The notes beneath the pieces are model-generated. The model did no database searches and was not told where the DNA came from. It saw nothing but the letters and a program-made list of their open reading frames with translations. From Nitrospirota bacterium (GTDB taxonomy: Bacteria; Nitrospirota; Thermodesulfovibrionia; Thermodesulfovibrionales; Dissulfurispiraceae), in contig JACREW010000113.1 in the NCBI GenBank assembly GCA_016212685.1, positions 1 through 8,322 of the forward strand: 8,322 nt of DNA, given 5' to 3'. This document shows, piece by piece, positions 1-6,430 of this stretch. The position numbers and the translations under genes were made by a program. Position 1 is the first letter of the stretch, and every line of letters begins with the position of its first letter.

Positions 1-218
1 ACAACGTAATACGTCGCTCCCATCATTCCTACAAGGAGCCATACAACCAGTGCATTTATGTGAAGCGACCTTATAATGTTGAAGTTCAGTATAAAGAAGT
101 CAGGCCACATAAACTGCAATGCAGCTATTATGCCTACTACTACCTGAACCAGAAATAAAAGCACAGCAAAGGTATAAAAGTTCTGTGCTATCTTTTGGCT
201 TTCATGTTTTATAGTCAT
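1..218 (-). CDS. norB: Nitric oxide reductase subunit B (NorB), N-terminal part, cut by window edge
   Basis: This is the N-terminal 72 residues of the membrane catalytic subunit of cytochrome-c dependent nitric oxide reductase, which reduces 2 NO to N2O at a haem b3/non-haem iron centre. The gene reads leftward and the rest lies outside the window. Residues about 16-35 form a first membrane helix. The segment RSLHINALVVWLLVGMMGA (about residues 51-69) matches the NorB helix that carries a low-spin haem b histidine, here His54. The start is the ATG at 216-218, with a strong GGAGGAGGTG ribosome site just upstream. It begins 12 bases after the norC stop, in the classic norCB order. The haem-copper oxidase superfamily is certain in outline. 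cNOR rather than another NOR type is inferred from this N-terminus and from the NorC partner; catalytic residues cannot be seen. Confidence 0.88.
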   Translation of the reverse strand, partial: MTIKHESQKIAQNFYTFAVLLFLVQVVVGIIAALQFMWPDFFILNFNIIRSLHINALVVWLLVGMMGATYYV

Positions 219-230
219 TTACACCTCCTC

Positions 231-905
231 CTATTTAAGGGCAATCATGTAATCTGTTAGATCATTCAAATCTTTTTCGCTCAAATGTCCAAACGCAGGC
301 ATAGCGGAATTGGGCGCATACGCCTTCGGATCCTTAAAATGGCCTAAAAGCCATACCCTGTCTTTCTTGCTTCCGACATTAGTGAGGTCAGGCCCTGTTG
401 TACCGCCTATGCCGCTGATCATGTGGCAGTTCGAACATCCGAGGGATTGATAGACCTTTTGCCCTTCGGTAAGTTCTTTTACTGCGGCTCCCACTGCGCC
501 GGCTAATATCGGTTTTGGCGGCCACCCGTTGGTATCGACCTTTGATATCCACTCTAAAAAGGCTATCAGTTTGTCCGCTTCATCCGAAGTAATGCCGAAC
601 TTTGGCATGGCTGCCCTGGGATTGACGGACTTCGGGTCCATCAAAAACTGTTTGAGGTATCCCTTCGGTTTCTTTTCGGCCACCTTTGTCATATCGGGCG
701 CAAAATAAGACCCGTTGCCAAAGATTGTATGGCATCCGATGCAATCGTATTTATGCCACGCCATCTTGCCTGCATTTACCTCTTCGGTGATCTCCGGAGC
801 CCTTTTATCGAGCTTCCCCATCGTATCTAAGGTAAGAACGATGAAAATGAGGAAGAAGAAGAGACTGCCGAAGACGAAGAGATTCCGTGCTGCCTTGTTG
901 CTCAT
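231..905 (-). CDS. norC: Nitric oxide reductase subunit C (NorC) with an extra C-terminal cytochrome c domain (diheme)
   Basis: This is the membrane-anchored cytochrome c that feeds electrons to NorB. The 224-residue protein has one N-terminal membrane helix (about residues 8-27) with the remainder predicted outside the membrane. The first haem domain has C55-IG-C58-H59 followed by TIFGNGSYFAPD, a NorC signature. Its likely axial Met is M100 in AMPKFG. The module closes with DTNGWPPKP (about residues 124-132), where ordinary NorC proteins of about 150 residues end. A second cytochrome c domain follows at about 148-224, with C157-SN-C160-H161 and a likely Met ligand M202 in AMPAFG. The ATG at 903-905 is preferred over an in-frame TTG at 965, because AGGGAGGTG lies just upstream and the NorC anchor begins here. 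It is co-transcribed with norB. The second haem domain could be an electron entry site; that role is inference. Confidence 0.92.
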   Translation of the reverse strand: MSNKAARNLFVFGSLFFFLIFIVLTLDTMGKLDKRAPEITEEVNAGKMAWHKYDCIGCHTIFGNGSYFAPDMTKVAEKKPKGYLKQFLMDPKSVNPRAAMPKFGITSDEADKLIAFLEWISKVDTNGWPPKPILAGAVGAAVKELTEGQKVYQSLGCSNCHMISGIGGTTGPDLTNVGSKKDRVWLLGHFKDPKAYAPNSAMPAFGHLSEKDLNDLTDYMIALK

Positions 906-908
906 ACA

Positions 909-917
909 CACCTCCCT
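909..917 (-). promoter_or_regulatory. Ribosome binding site that fixes the norC start
   Basis: On the minus strand AGGGAGGTG lies three bases before the ATG at 903-905, with its GGAGG core about five bases from the start. It supports this start over the upstream TTG at 963-965. The TTG extension would add 20 polar residues ahead of the membrane anchor and is itself only about three bases from a GGAGG-like run. Confidence 0.75.
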
Positions 918-939
918 AAGATTGTTGTTTACTGAAAAC

Positions 940-960
940 AAGCGCTGATTATCAGCGCTT
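940..960. promoter_or_regulatory. Perfect 21-bp palindrome in the norC leader (operator or leader hairpin)
   Basis: Two exact 10-base arms, AAGCGCTGAT (940-949) and ATCAGCGCTT (951-960), flank a single central base. The element lies 35 bases upstream of the norC ATG and about 25 bases inside the transcript predicted from the upstream TATAAT box. As DNA it could be a symmetrical operator. As RNA it would fold into a 9-bp stem with a 3-base loop, followed on the minus strand by G and four T residues, so a weak attenuator is possible. It does not match the FNR dyad next to the promoter. The regulator is unknown. Confidence 0.6.
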
Positions 961-992
961 CCCAATCCCCTCCTTGAAGAATCGACGTTATT

Positions 993-1033
993 ATTATACG
1001 AGAGTGTAATTGTGCGCTATGATTTATATCATA
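993..1033 (-). promoter_or_regulatory. Predicted norCB promoter with FNR/DNR-type activator site
   Basis: Reading the minus strand, a 16-bp dyad lies at 1018-1033: TATGAT, four bases, ATCATA. Its TGAT-N4-ATCA core is that of Crp/Fnr-family sites (consensus TTGAT-N4-ATCAA), with only the outermost consensus bases differing. A perfect TATAAT -10 box lies at 993-998 and there is no good -35 hexamer. The dyad centre (1025.5) is about 39-41 bases upstream of the start point expected near 985-987, close to the -41.5 used by FNR, DNR and NNR at class II promoters. This predicts induction of norCB by low oxygen or NO. The motif and spacing are seen directly; the regulator is inferred. Confidence 0.6.
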
Positions 1034-1111
1034 AGTTTAGCGGATATAAGGATTTTGTCAAGAAATGAATTCGCAGTCAAGACATATTGCAGGTCTGCTT
1101 CAATGACCTTG

Positions 1112-2368
1112 TCAGCCTTTTACTCTCTCTATATCCGCCCCGAGTTTTTTGAGCTTTTCGTCCATTTTTTCATATCCCCGGTCGAGGTGGTATATTCTGT
1201 GTATTGTGGTCTCTCCTTCGGCGCGTAACGCGGCGACTATAAGAGACGCGGACGCCCGCAGGTCGGTTGCCATGACAGGGGCGCCTTTCAGTTTCTCAAC
1301 GCCTTTTACGGTAGCTGTTCCGCCGTCTATGCTTATATCCGCTCCCATTCTTTTGAGTTCCGCCACGTGCATAAATCTGTTTTCGAATATGGTTTCTTTT
1401 ATAACGCTCGTGCCTTTAGCTATCGTCATCATCGCCATGAACTGCGCCTGCATGTCTGTCGGGAATCCGGGATAGGGTATTGTCTTTACGTCTTTAGCAA
1501 TAAGGTTTTGCGGGCCTATTACCCTTAGTCCCCTTTTTGTTTCTTTGAATATAACTCCCGTATCTTTCAGCTTCATCATTGCAGCGTCGAGATGTTCGGG
1601 CCTGCAGTCTTTCAGAATCAGATCGCCTCCGGTTATTCCGGCTATGCTCATGAATGTTCCCGTCTCTATCCTGTCCGGGATTATTGCGTAATTTTTCAGC
1701 GGCTTGAGTTCGTCTACCCCCTCTATTTCGATAACGCTTTCGCCCGCGCCTTTTATCCTGGCGCCCATCGAAATAAGACAGTTTGCGAGATCGATTACTT
1801 CCGGTTCCCTCGCCGCGTTTTCGAGAATTGTCGTGCCTTTTGCTAAAACCGCTGCCATCATAAGGTTTTCGGTGCCTGTTACCGTAACGGTGTCTAAGTA
1901 GATGGACGCGCCTTTTAAGCGGTTTGCCTTTGCGATGACGTAGCCCGATTCGAGCCTGATCTTTGCGCCCATTTTTTCGAGACCCATGAGGTGAAGGTTT
2001 ATGGGCCTTGCTCCGATGGCGCATCCGCCGGGCAGAGAGACCTTTGCCCTTCCGAATCTCGCAACAAGCGGACAGAGCACGAGAACCGATGCGCGCATGG
2101 TCTTCACCAACTCGTAAGGGGCCTCGAATTTGTTTATAGAAGAAGTGTCGATTTCTACAATGCCTTGGTTGTAAGAATAACGCGCTCCCATGTTGGACAG
2201 AAGTCTCCCCATTGTCCTGACGTCCATCAGATCCGGTATTCTTGTGATAGTGTTTTCCCCGGACGCCAAAATAGATGAAGTCATTATGGGAAGCGCCGCG
2301 TTTTTAGCCCCGCTTATCGATACTTCTCCTTTAAGCTGTTTTCCGCCTCTGATAATAAGCTTATCCAT
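1112..2368 (-). CDS. murA: UDP-N-acetylglucosamine 1-carboxyvinyltransferase (MurA)
   Basis: This cytoplasmic enzyme transfers enolpyruvyl from phosphoenolpyruvate to UDP-GlcNAc, the first committed step of peptidoglycan synthesis. The 418-residue length is normal for the family. The EPSP-synthase fold is clear throughout: GAKNAALP with K22 and N23, the substrate arginine R92, the catalytic-loop C116 in PGGCAIGARP (the cysteine fosfomycin alkylates, so sensitivity is predicted), D305 in PTDMQAQ, ENRFMH with R331, DLRASAS with D369 and R371, and HLDRGYE with R397 near the C-terminus. The start ATG at 2366-2368 gives the standard MDKLIIRGG N-terminus but lacks a convincing Shine-Dalgarno. It is divergent from rel and followed on the same strand by norCB, which has its own promoter. 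No clear terminator follows its stop. Confidence 0.97.
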   Translation of the reverse strand: MDKLIIRGGKQLKGEVSISGAKNAALPIMTSSILASGENTITRIPDLMDVRTMGRLLSNMGARYSYNQGIVEIDTSSINKFEAPYELVKTMRASVLVLCPLVARFGRAKVSLPGGCAIGARPINLHLMGLEKMGAKIRLESGYVIAKANRLKGASIYLDTVTVTGTENLMMAAVLAKGTTILENAAREPEVIDLANCLISMGARIKGAGESVIEIEGVDELKPLKNYAIIPDRIETGTFMSIAGITGGDLILKDCRPEHLDAAMMKLKDTGVIFKETKRGLRVIGPQNLIAKDVKTIPYPGFPTDMQAQFMAMMTIAKGTSVIKETIFENRFMHVAELKRMGADISIDGGTATVKGVEKLKGAPVMATDLRASASLIVAALRAEGETTIHRIYHLDRGYEKMDEKLKKLGADIERVKG

Positions 2369-2375
2369 GACAGGT

Positions 2376-2405
2376 ATCTTAAGGTTTGCAGCGTTGTAGC
2401 GTCAA
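2376..2405 (-). promoter_or_regulatory. Candidate murA promoter
   Basis: On the minus strand TTGACG (2400-2405) and TAAGAT (2376-2381) are separated by 18 bases. The -10 match is only 4 of 6. The predicted start point falls at or within a base or two of the murA ATG, which would make a leaderless message. The -35 half lies inside the inverted repeat at 2388-2457, so this may be a chance match within repeat DNA. Confidence 0.3.
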
Positions 2406-2457
2406 GCGTTACAGCGCAAATGAAAACTATTTTAACTCTGCAACTCTATAACGCTGC
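2388..2457. repeat. Inward-facing pair of degenerate 8-bp repeats between murA and rel
   Basis: The ends form an 11-of-12 inverted repeat: GCAGCGTTGTAG at 2388-2399 against CTATAACGCTGC at 2446-2457. Each half is itself a short tandem repeat. The left half has units of type GCGTTGTA, GCGTCAA and GCGTTACA. The right half, read on the minus strand, has GCGTTATA, GAGTTGCA and GAGTTAAA. The left half alone can fold as 11 pairs, including two G-U, around a 5-base loop (2391-2417). The element fills most of the 115-base divergent gap and overlaps the candidate murA -35. It may be a minisatellite-like element, a bidirectional operator or a transcript hairpin; the sequence does not decide. Confidence 0.6.
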
Positions 2458-2472
2458 CGGCTCTTTTTAAGT

Positions 2473-2478
2473 TATAAT
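2473..2478 (+). promoter_or_regulatory. Candidate -10 box immediately upstream of rel (possible leaderless start)
   Basis: A perfect TATAAT ends five bases before the rel ATG at 2484, so transcription would begin at or next to the A of the start codon. No Shine-Dalgarno is visible before that ATG, in keeping with a leaderless message. No acceptable -35 hexamer is found 15-19 bases upstream, so the call is weak. Confidence 0.35.
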
Positions 2479-2483
2479 GAAAT

Positions 2484-4595
2484 ATGACTACAGTCAATAA
2501 ACTCATAGAAAAGGTGCTCGACTACAATCCGAAGGCCGACGTCGAAACAATAAAAAAGGCGTATATTTTTTCGCGCGAGGCGCACTGCAGCCAGAGGCGC
2601 GTCGAGGGGTCTCCCTATATACACCATCCGCTGGCGGTGGCGAATATCCTTGCGGACATGAAGCTCGACACTTCGACTATTGCCGCCGGGCTTCTCCACG
2701 ATACCGTAGAAGATACCGGCGCCCTAACGGAAGATATAAAGGACATGTTCGGCAGCGAGGTGGCCTTCCTCGTAGACGCGTTGACAAAGCTGAGCAGGGT
2801 CGAGTTTAAGACAAAGGAAGAGGCGCAGGCCGAGAACTTCAGAAAGATGCTCCTTGCGATGTCAAAGGATGTAAGGGTTATCCTTATTAAGTTTGCGGAC
2901 AGGCTTCATAACATGAGGACCATCGCGCACCTTCCCGAAGAAAAGCGCAGGAGGATCGCCGAGGAGACCCTCGATATCTACGCGCCCCTCGCCAACAGGC
3001 TCGGTATCGGATGGTTGAGAACGGAATTCGAGGACTTAAGTTTCAGGACGCTAATGCCGGACCTTTTCAACGACCTCCAGAAGAAGGTCGCAAAACGCAA
3101 AGAGGAGCAAAAAAAATATATCGACGAGGTAAAAAAAATAATCGAAGATAAATTGACCGCCGCCGGCATCCCCGCGAAGATAAGGGGAAGGGTGAAACAC
3201 TTTTACGGCATTTACCAGAAGACGGTCAAACAGAAGATTCCGTTCGAGCAGGTGCATGACGTCATCGGCCTCAGAATTGTAACCGATACGGTCGGGCATT
3301 GTTACGACATGCTCGGCATTATCCATTCGTTGTGGCCCCTTGTCCCCGGCAGGTTCAAGGATTTTATCAGCCTTCCCAAATCCAATATGTATCAATCTCT
3401 CCATACCACCGTTGTGGGCCCGGGCGGAGACAGGGTCGAATTCCAGATAAGGACCGAGGACATGAACGATATAGCGGAGGAAGGGATCGCGGCCCACTGG
3501 AGATACAAGGAAAAAGACGGCATAGACAAAAAGAACACCAGATATATAGCATGGCTCAGGGATCTCGTCAAAGATATATCCGACGCAAAGGAATTCCTCG
3601 AGGCGGTTAAGGGAGAGGTGATCCCCGAGACCGTGTATGTGTTTACGCCTAAAGGCGAGATCAAAGAACTCCAGGTGGATTCTACGCCGGTAGATTTTGC
3701 GTATGCCATTCACACGCAGGTCGGACATAAATGCGTCGGAGCAAAGGTCGGCGGAAGGATAGTGCCGCTGCGATATAAGCTGAACAGCGGGGATGCCGTG
3801 GAAATAATAACTTCGCCTTCTCACGGGCCGAGCAAGGACTGGCTTAAATTCGCAGTCACTCAGAGGGCGAAGAGCAGGATAAAGCAATGGATAAAGACCG
3901 AGGAGAGGAAGCAGAGCATAGAGCTCGGAACGAGCCTCGTGGAGGAGGAAGTCAGGAGACACAGCCTTCCTCTTTCGATCCTCAAGTCGGCAAAGATGGA
4001 GGAGGCATTAAAGCACTTTAGCCACAATTCCATCGAAGACCTCTACGTCTCCGTAGGATACGGCAAGATATCCGCGCATCAGGTCGTCAACAGGCTCGCC
4101 TTCGAAAAGAGCGGGGAGGCTGAACTCCCGAAACTCGTAAAGATTCCCAAGGATAAAAAGAGCGTCATCAGCATAAAGGGAGTGGACAACGTGCTGTATC
4201 ATGTCGCGAAATGCTGTTTCCCGGTTCCCGGAGACAATATCGTGGGGTTCATAACAAAGGGAAAGGGAGTTACGATACACCGCAAGGAGTGCGCCAATCT
4301 CGAGAGGCTCGCGTTGGACGGCGAACGGCTTATCGAGGTGCAATGGAGCCATGACAGCGATATTACATCTCCGACGCGGTTGTATATCGAAACTATGGAT
4401 AAGCCGGGAATACTCGCGAATCTCAGCGCCCTGATATCATCGGCGGATGTGAATATAAGTTCTCTTAAGGCGAACGCCACTTATGACAAAAGGGCTTTGT
4501 TCGAGCTTATTTTGGAAATAAAGAACAGGAGACAACTCGCCGGCCTCGTGAATAAGATATCGCAGATGGACGGCATTTTGAACGTCAGGCGATAG
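2484..4595 (+). CDS. rel: Bifunctional (p)ppGpp synthetase/hydrolase, RelA/SpoT (Rel) family
   Basis: This cytoplasmic enzyme makes and degrades the alarmone (p)ppGpp in the stringent response. At 703 residues it is a full-length long RSH protein, slightly short of the usual 720-740. The N-terminal HD hydrolase domain is intact: H48, H72-D73, E76-D77 and KFADRLHNMRT with D139. The synthetase domain (about 235-345) has the R290-F-K-D293 motif typical of bifunctional Rel/SpoT rather than the acidic motif of RelA-only enzymes, then MYQSLHTTV. A TGS domain spans about 382-443, a helical region follows, then the conserved CC pair (C577-C578) with C603, and a C-terminal ACT domain (about 630-703). 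No frameshift is visible. It is divergent from murA and upstream of the methyltransferase-fumarase cluster by 53 bases. Both activities are predicted from the motifs. Confidence 0.96.
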   Translation: MTTVNKLIEKVLDYNPKADVETIKKAYIFSREAHCSQRRVEGSPYIHHPLAVANILADMKLDTSTIAAGLLHDTVEDTGALTEDIKDMFGSEVAFLVDALTKLSRVEFKTKEEAQAENFRKMLLAMSKDVRVILIKFADRLHNMRTIAHLPEEKRRRIAEETLDIYAPLANRLGIGWLRTEFEDLSFRTLMPDLFNDLQKKVAKRKEEQKKYIDEVKKIIEDKLTAAGIPAKIRGRVKHFYGIYQKTVKQKIPFEQVHDVIGLRIVTDTVGHCYDMLGIIHSLWPLVPGRFKDFISLPKSNMYQSLHTTVVGPGGDRVEFQIRTEDMNDIAEEGIAAHWRYKEKDGIDKKNTRYIAWLRDLVKDISDAKEFLEAVKGEVIPETVYVFTPKGEIKELQVDSTPVDFAYAIHTQVGHKCVGAKVGGRIVPLRYKLNSGDAVEIITSPSHGPSKDWLKFAVTQRAKSRIKQWIKTEERKQSIELGTSLVEEEVRRHSLPLSILKSAKMEEALKHFSHNSIEDLYVSVGYGKISAHQVVNRLAFEKSGEAELPKLVKIPKDKKSVISIKGVDNVLYHVAKCCFPVPGDNIVGFITKGKGVTIHRKECANLERLALDGERLIEVQWSHDSDITSPTRLYIETMDKPGILANLSALISSADVNISSLKANATYDKRALFELILEIKNRRQLAGLVNKISQMDGILNVRR

Positions 4596-4648
4596 CGCAA
4601 CGGCCGGCTTTTTGATATACTTCTCATTATAAGAAGAGGAGGTGCTTT

Positions 4649-5431
4649 ATGCTTGTCATCGCGGAGAATCTCAATGCAAGAAGCAAGTCTTATATGGACG
4701 CGGTTAATGGCCGGGATAAAAAGGCGATAGCTGCAATCGCAAAGGTGCTTGCCGAAAAAGGCGCGGATTTTATCAATGTGCAGTGTTCCACAGACGGCAT
4801 AGGGGACGAAGAGGCGCTCCCGATGGTTGCGGAAATAGTTCAGGAGGCGTCAGGCCTGCCTTTATGTCTCGATTCGAGGAATGCAACGGCATTGGAAAAA
4901 ACGCTTGCATTATGCAAAGAGCCGCCTCTGATAAATTATCTTTCCGCGGACGAAAAAAGCTGCGATGATATTCTCGATATTACGAACAGGTTCAGGGCGA
5001 ATCTTATAATCAGGGCATTGAAGGGGACCGTGCCGACAACCATAGAGGCCAAGCTCCTTATTCTCGAAGATTTGATAGAAAAGGCCAATGCCGCGGATAT
5101 ACCCAATGAGCGTTTGTTTGCGGACCCGTCGGTGGTGCATATAGGCGGAGGCATGGGGCAGGAGCACCTACTTAATACCCATGAATGCGTAAGGGCTCTG
5201 GTTGAGATGGTTGATCCTCCGATAAACACGGTTGCGTGGATCTCTAATGTATCGACAGGGCTGCCGAAGAAATTAAAACCACATGTGAATGCTGGCTTTC
5301 TATGCTATCTTGCCGGCGCCGGGCTCGATGCCGCGATGGTCGATGTAATGGACGCCGAGGTTATGAAGACGGTGTATCTCATAAGGGCGTTCAGGGATGA
5401 AACGGTGTTTTCGCCTGCGGATATCTCATAG
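4649..5431 (+). CDS. Methyl-pterin:corrinoid methyltransferase, AcsE/MetH pterin-binding family
   Basis: This 260-residue TIM-barrel protein belongs to the family that includes dihydropteroate synthase and the MeTr enzyme AcsE, which moves the methyl group of methyl-tetrahydrofolate to a corrinoid protein in the Wood-Ljungdahl pathway. Its length matches AcsE (about 262). Residues known to contact the pterin in MeTr are present at the same positions: D75 (LCLDS), N96 (LINYLS), D160 (ADPSVVHIGGG) and N200 (ISNVSTGLP). The N-terminal ENLN replaces the usual GERIN. No dihydropteroate-synthase phosphate motif was recognised. The start has an excellent AGAGGAGGTG site (4635-4644). It sits six bases before fumA rather than in a visible acs cluster, so its corrinoid partner is unknown. 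A MtrH-like or folate-related methyltransferase role remains possible. Confidence 0.75.
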   Translation: MLVIAENLNARSKSYMDAVNGRDKKAIAAIAKVLAEKGADFINVQCSTDGIGDEEALPMVAEIVQEASGLPLCLDSRNATALEKTLALCKEPPLINYLSADEKSCDDILDITNRFRANLIIRALKGTVPTTIEAKLLILEDLIEKANAADIPNERLFADPSVVHIGGGMGQEHLLNTHECVRALVEMVDPPINTVAWISNVSTGLPKKLKPHVNAGFLCYLAGAGLDAAMVDVMDAEVMKTVYLIRAFRDETVFSPADIS

Positions 5432-5437
5432 ACCATC

Positions 5438-6346
5438 ATGCTTAAACTCCGCGACGGTATAATAGAGCTTTACAAAAAGGTTGCTACGTCCATTCCGAGC
5501 GACGTGGAGGAGGCGTTAAAAAACGCCTATTCGCGCGAGACGTCTCCTCTTGCGAAGGGATCGATGGAGATAATCCTCAGCAATATATCCCTTGCGAGGA
5601 CCACATCCCGCCCCATATGTCAGGATACGGGTTTCCCGGTTTTTTTTATTAAGGTGCCTAAAGGGATTAGCCACCAACTGGTAAAAGAGACGGTTATTGA
5701 GGCCACGCGCATAGCTACGAAAAAAGTTCCCCTCAGGCCGAATGCCGTCGACATAGTAACCGGGAAGAATACGAGCGATAATACGGGCGATTACTTTCCG
5801 CTTATTTATATGGACGAAACGGAAGACCAGTCCTTGATAGTGGATTTGATGTTAAAGGGCGCGGGCTGCGAGAACTTAGGGCAGACGTATAAGCTGCCGA
5901 CAGAGTTAAAAGTTGAGGGTTATAGCGTTATGGAGTCAAATTTGCCGAACGCTGAACGCAATAACACAATAACGGTTTTGGCGGAGCGCGATTTCGACGG
6001 GGTGAGGAAATGCGTGCTCGATGCGGTCTTTAAGGCGCAGGGCAAGGGCTGCCCGCCTTATACAATCGGCGTTGCCATAGGCGGGGCAAAGGATCAGGCA
6101 ACATTTTTATCGAAGAGGCAGTTGATGAGAAGGATTACGGATAACAATCCGGATAATGCGCTAACAGAGATCGAACAGAAGATTTTAAAGGATATAAACA
6201 GCCTCGGCATAGGCGCTGCAGGGCTGGGGGGCGAAACTACCGCCATTGGAGTGAAGATCGGGGCGGGACATCGCCATCCGGCGTCTTATTTTGTCGATGT
6301 CTCTTTTTCATGCTGGGCCAACAGAAGGGGAAGGCTTATATGGTAA
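5438..6346 (+). CDS. fumA: Class I fumarase, alpha subunit (N-terminal [4Fe-4S] half)
   Basis: This is the iron-sulfur half of the two-subunit fumarate hydratase, which interconverts fumarate and L-malate in TCA or reductive TCA metabolism; the cytoplasmic enzyme is normally oxygen-sensitive. The 302-residue protein has the three cysteines expected to bind the [4Fe-4S] cluster: C61 in ICQDTG, C205 in GKGCPPYTIGVAIGG, and C292 in SCWANRR. GAGCENLG (about 141-148) corresponds to the GGGSEN-type loop, and GLGGETTAIGV and GHRHPASYFV are also conserved. It starts six bases after the methyltransferase stop without its own clear ribosome site, suggesting translational coupling. The beta subunit follows after a 49-base repeat-filled gap. 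The closely related L-tartrate dehydratase (TtdA) cannot be fully excluded, but fumarase is more likely. Confidence 0.9.
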   Translation: MLKLRDGIIELYKKVATSIPSDVEEALKNAYSRETSPLAKGSMEIILSNISLARTTSRPICQDTGFPVFFIKVPKGISHQLVKETVIEATRIATKKVPLRPNAVDIVTGKNTSDNTGDYFPLIYMDETEDQSLIVDLMLKGAGCENLGQTYKLPTELKVEGYSVMESNLPNAERNNTITVLAERDFDGVRKCVLDAVFKAQGKGCPPYTIGVAIGGAKDQATFLSKRQLMRRITDNNPDNALTEIEQKILKDINSLGIGAAGLGGETTAIGVKIGAGHRHPASYFVDVSFSCWANRRGRLIW

Positions 6347-6349
6347 CAC

Positions 6350-6430
6350 GGTTTATAGGGTTCATGGAGTTCCTTGAGTTTATTGAGTTAACACAATGAA
6401 CACAAGAGACACGAGAAACACAATAAACTT
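6350..6430. repeat. Inverted array of 9-bp repeats covering the fumA-fumB gap and the fumB start
   Basis: Nine consecutive 9-base units can be laid out from 6350. The left units follow RGTTYAYKG (for example AGTTTATTG at 6377-6385). The right units are their inverse complement (for example AATGAACAC at 6395-6403). The halves meet at a GTTAAC centre (6387-6392). The left 32 bases against the reverse complement of the right 32 match at 22 positions. The array begins three bases after the fumA stop and runs 35 bases into fumB. Because 9 is a multiple of three, the coding part yields a triplet pattern, NTR-DTR-NTI. This is not a CRISPR: there are no spacers and the unit is far too short. Confidence 0.7.

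Noticed and set aside
906..965. N-terminal extension of NorC from a TTG at 963-965, adding 20 residues
   Set aside because: It places polar sequence and the palindrome ahead of the membrane anchor. The ATG at 903-905 has a much better ribosome site and gives a normal NorC N-terminus.
1034..1061. Alternative minus-strand promoter TTGACA-16-TAAACT upstream of norC
   Set aside because: The -35 is perfect but the -10 is weak. The start point would fall at the edge of the FNR-type dyad, which fits activation less well than the TATAAT at 993-998. It remains possible as a second start.
1091..1109. Inverted repeat AGGTC/GACCT just after murA as a terminator
   Set aside because: The stem is only five pairs with a nine-base loop and there is no T-run, so it is too weak to call.
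3051..3962. 303-residue open frame antisense to rel
   Set aside because: It lies wholly within the conserved rel gene and has no recognisable domains. It is a shadow of codon bias.
4596..4648. Terminator after rel (GGCCGGC followed by TTTTT) or promoter before the methyltransferase
   Set aside because: GCCGGC cannot form a stem with a loop, and no -35/-10 pair with proper spacing was found, so neither is called.
6347..6395. Fumarase alpha and beta as one gene broken by a frameshift or stop
   Set aside because: Two-subunit class I fumarases are normal, alpha ends after the expected C-terminal cysteine motif, and beta has the usual N-terminal region.
6350..6430. CRISPR-like array in the fumA-fumB gap
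   Set aside because: Units are nine bases, directly adjacent, without spacers and inverted halfway, so it is not CRISPR.
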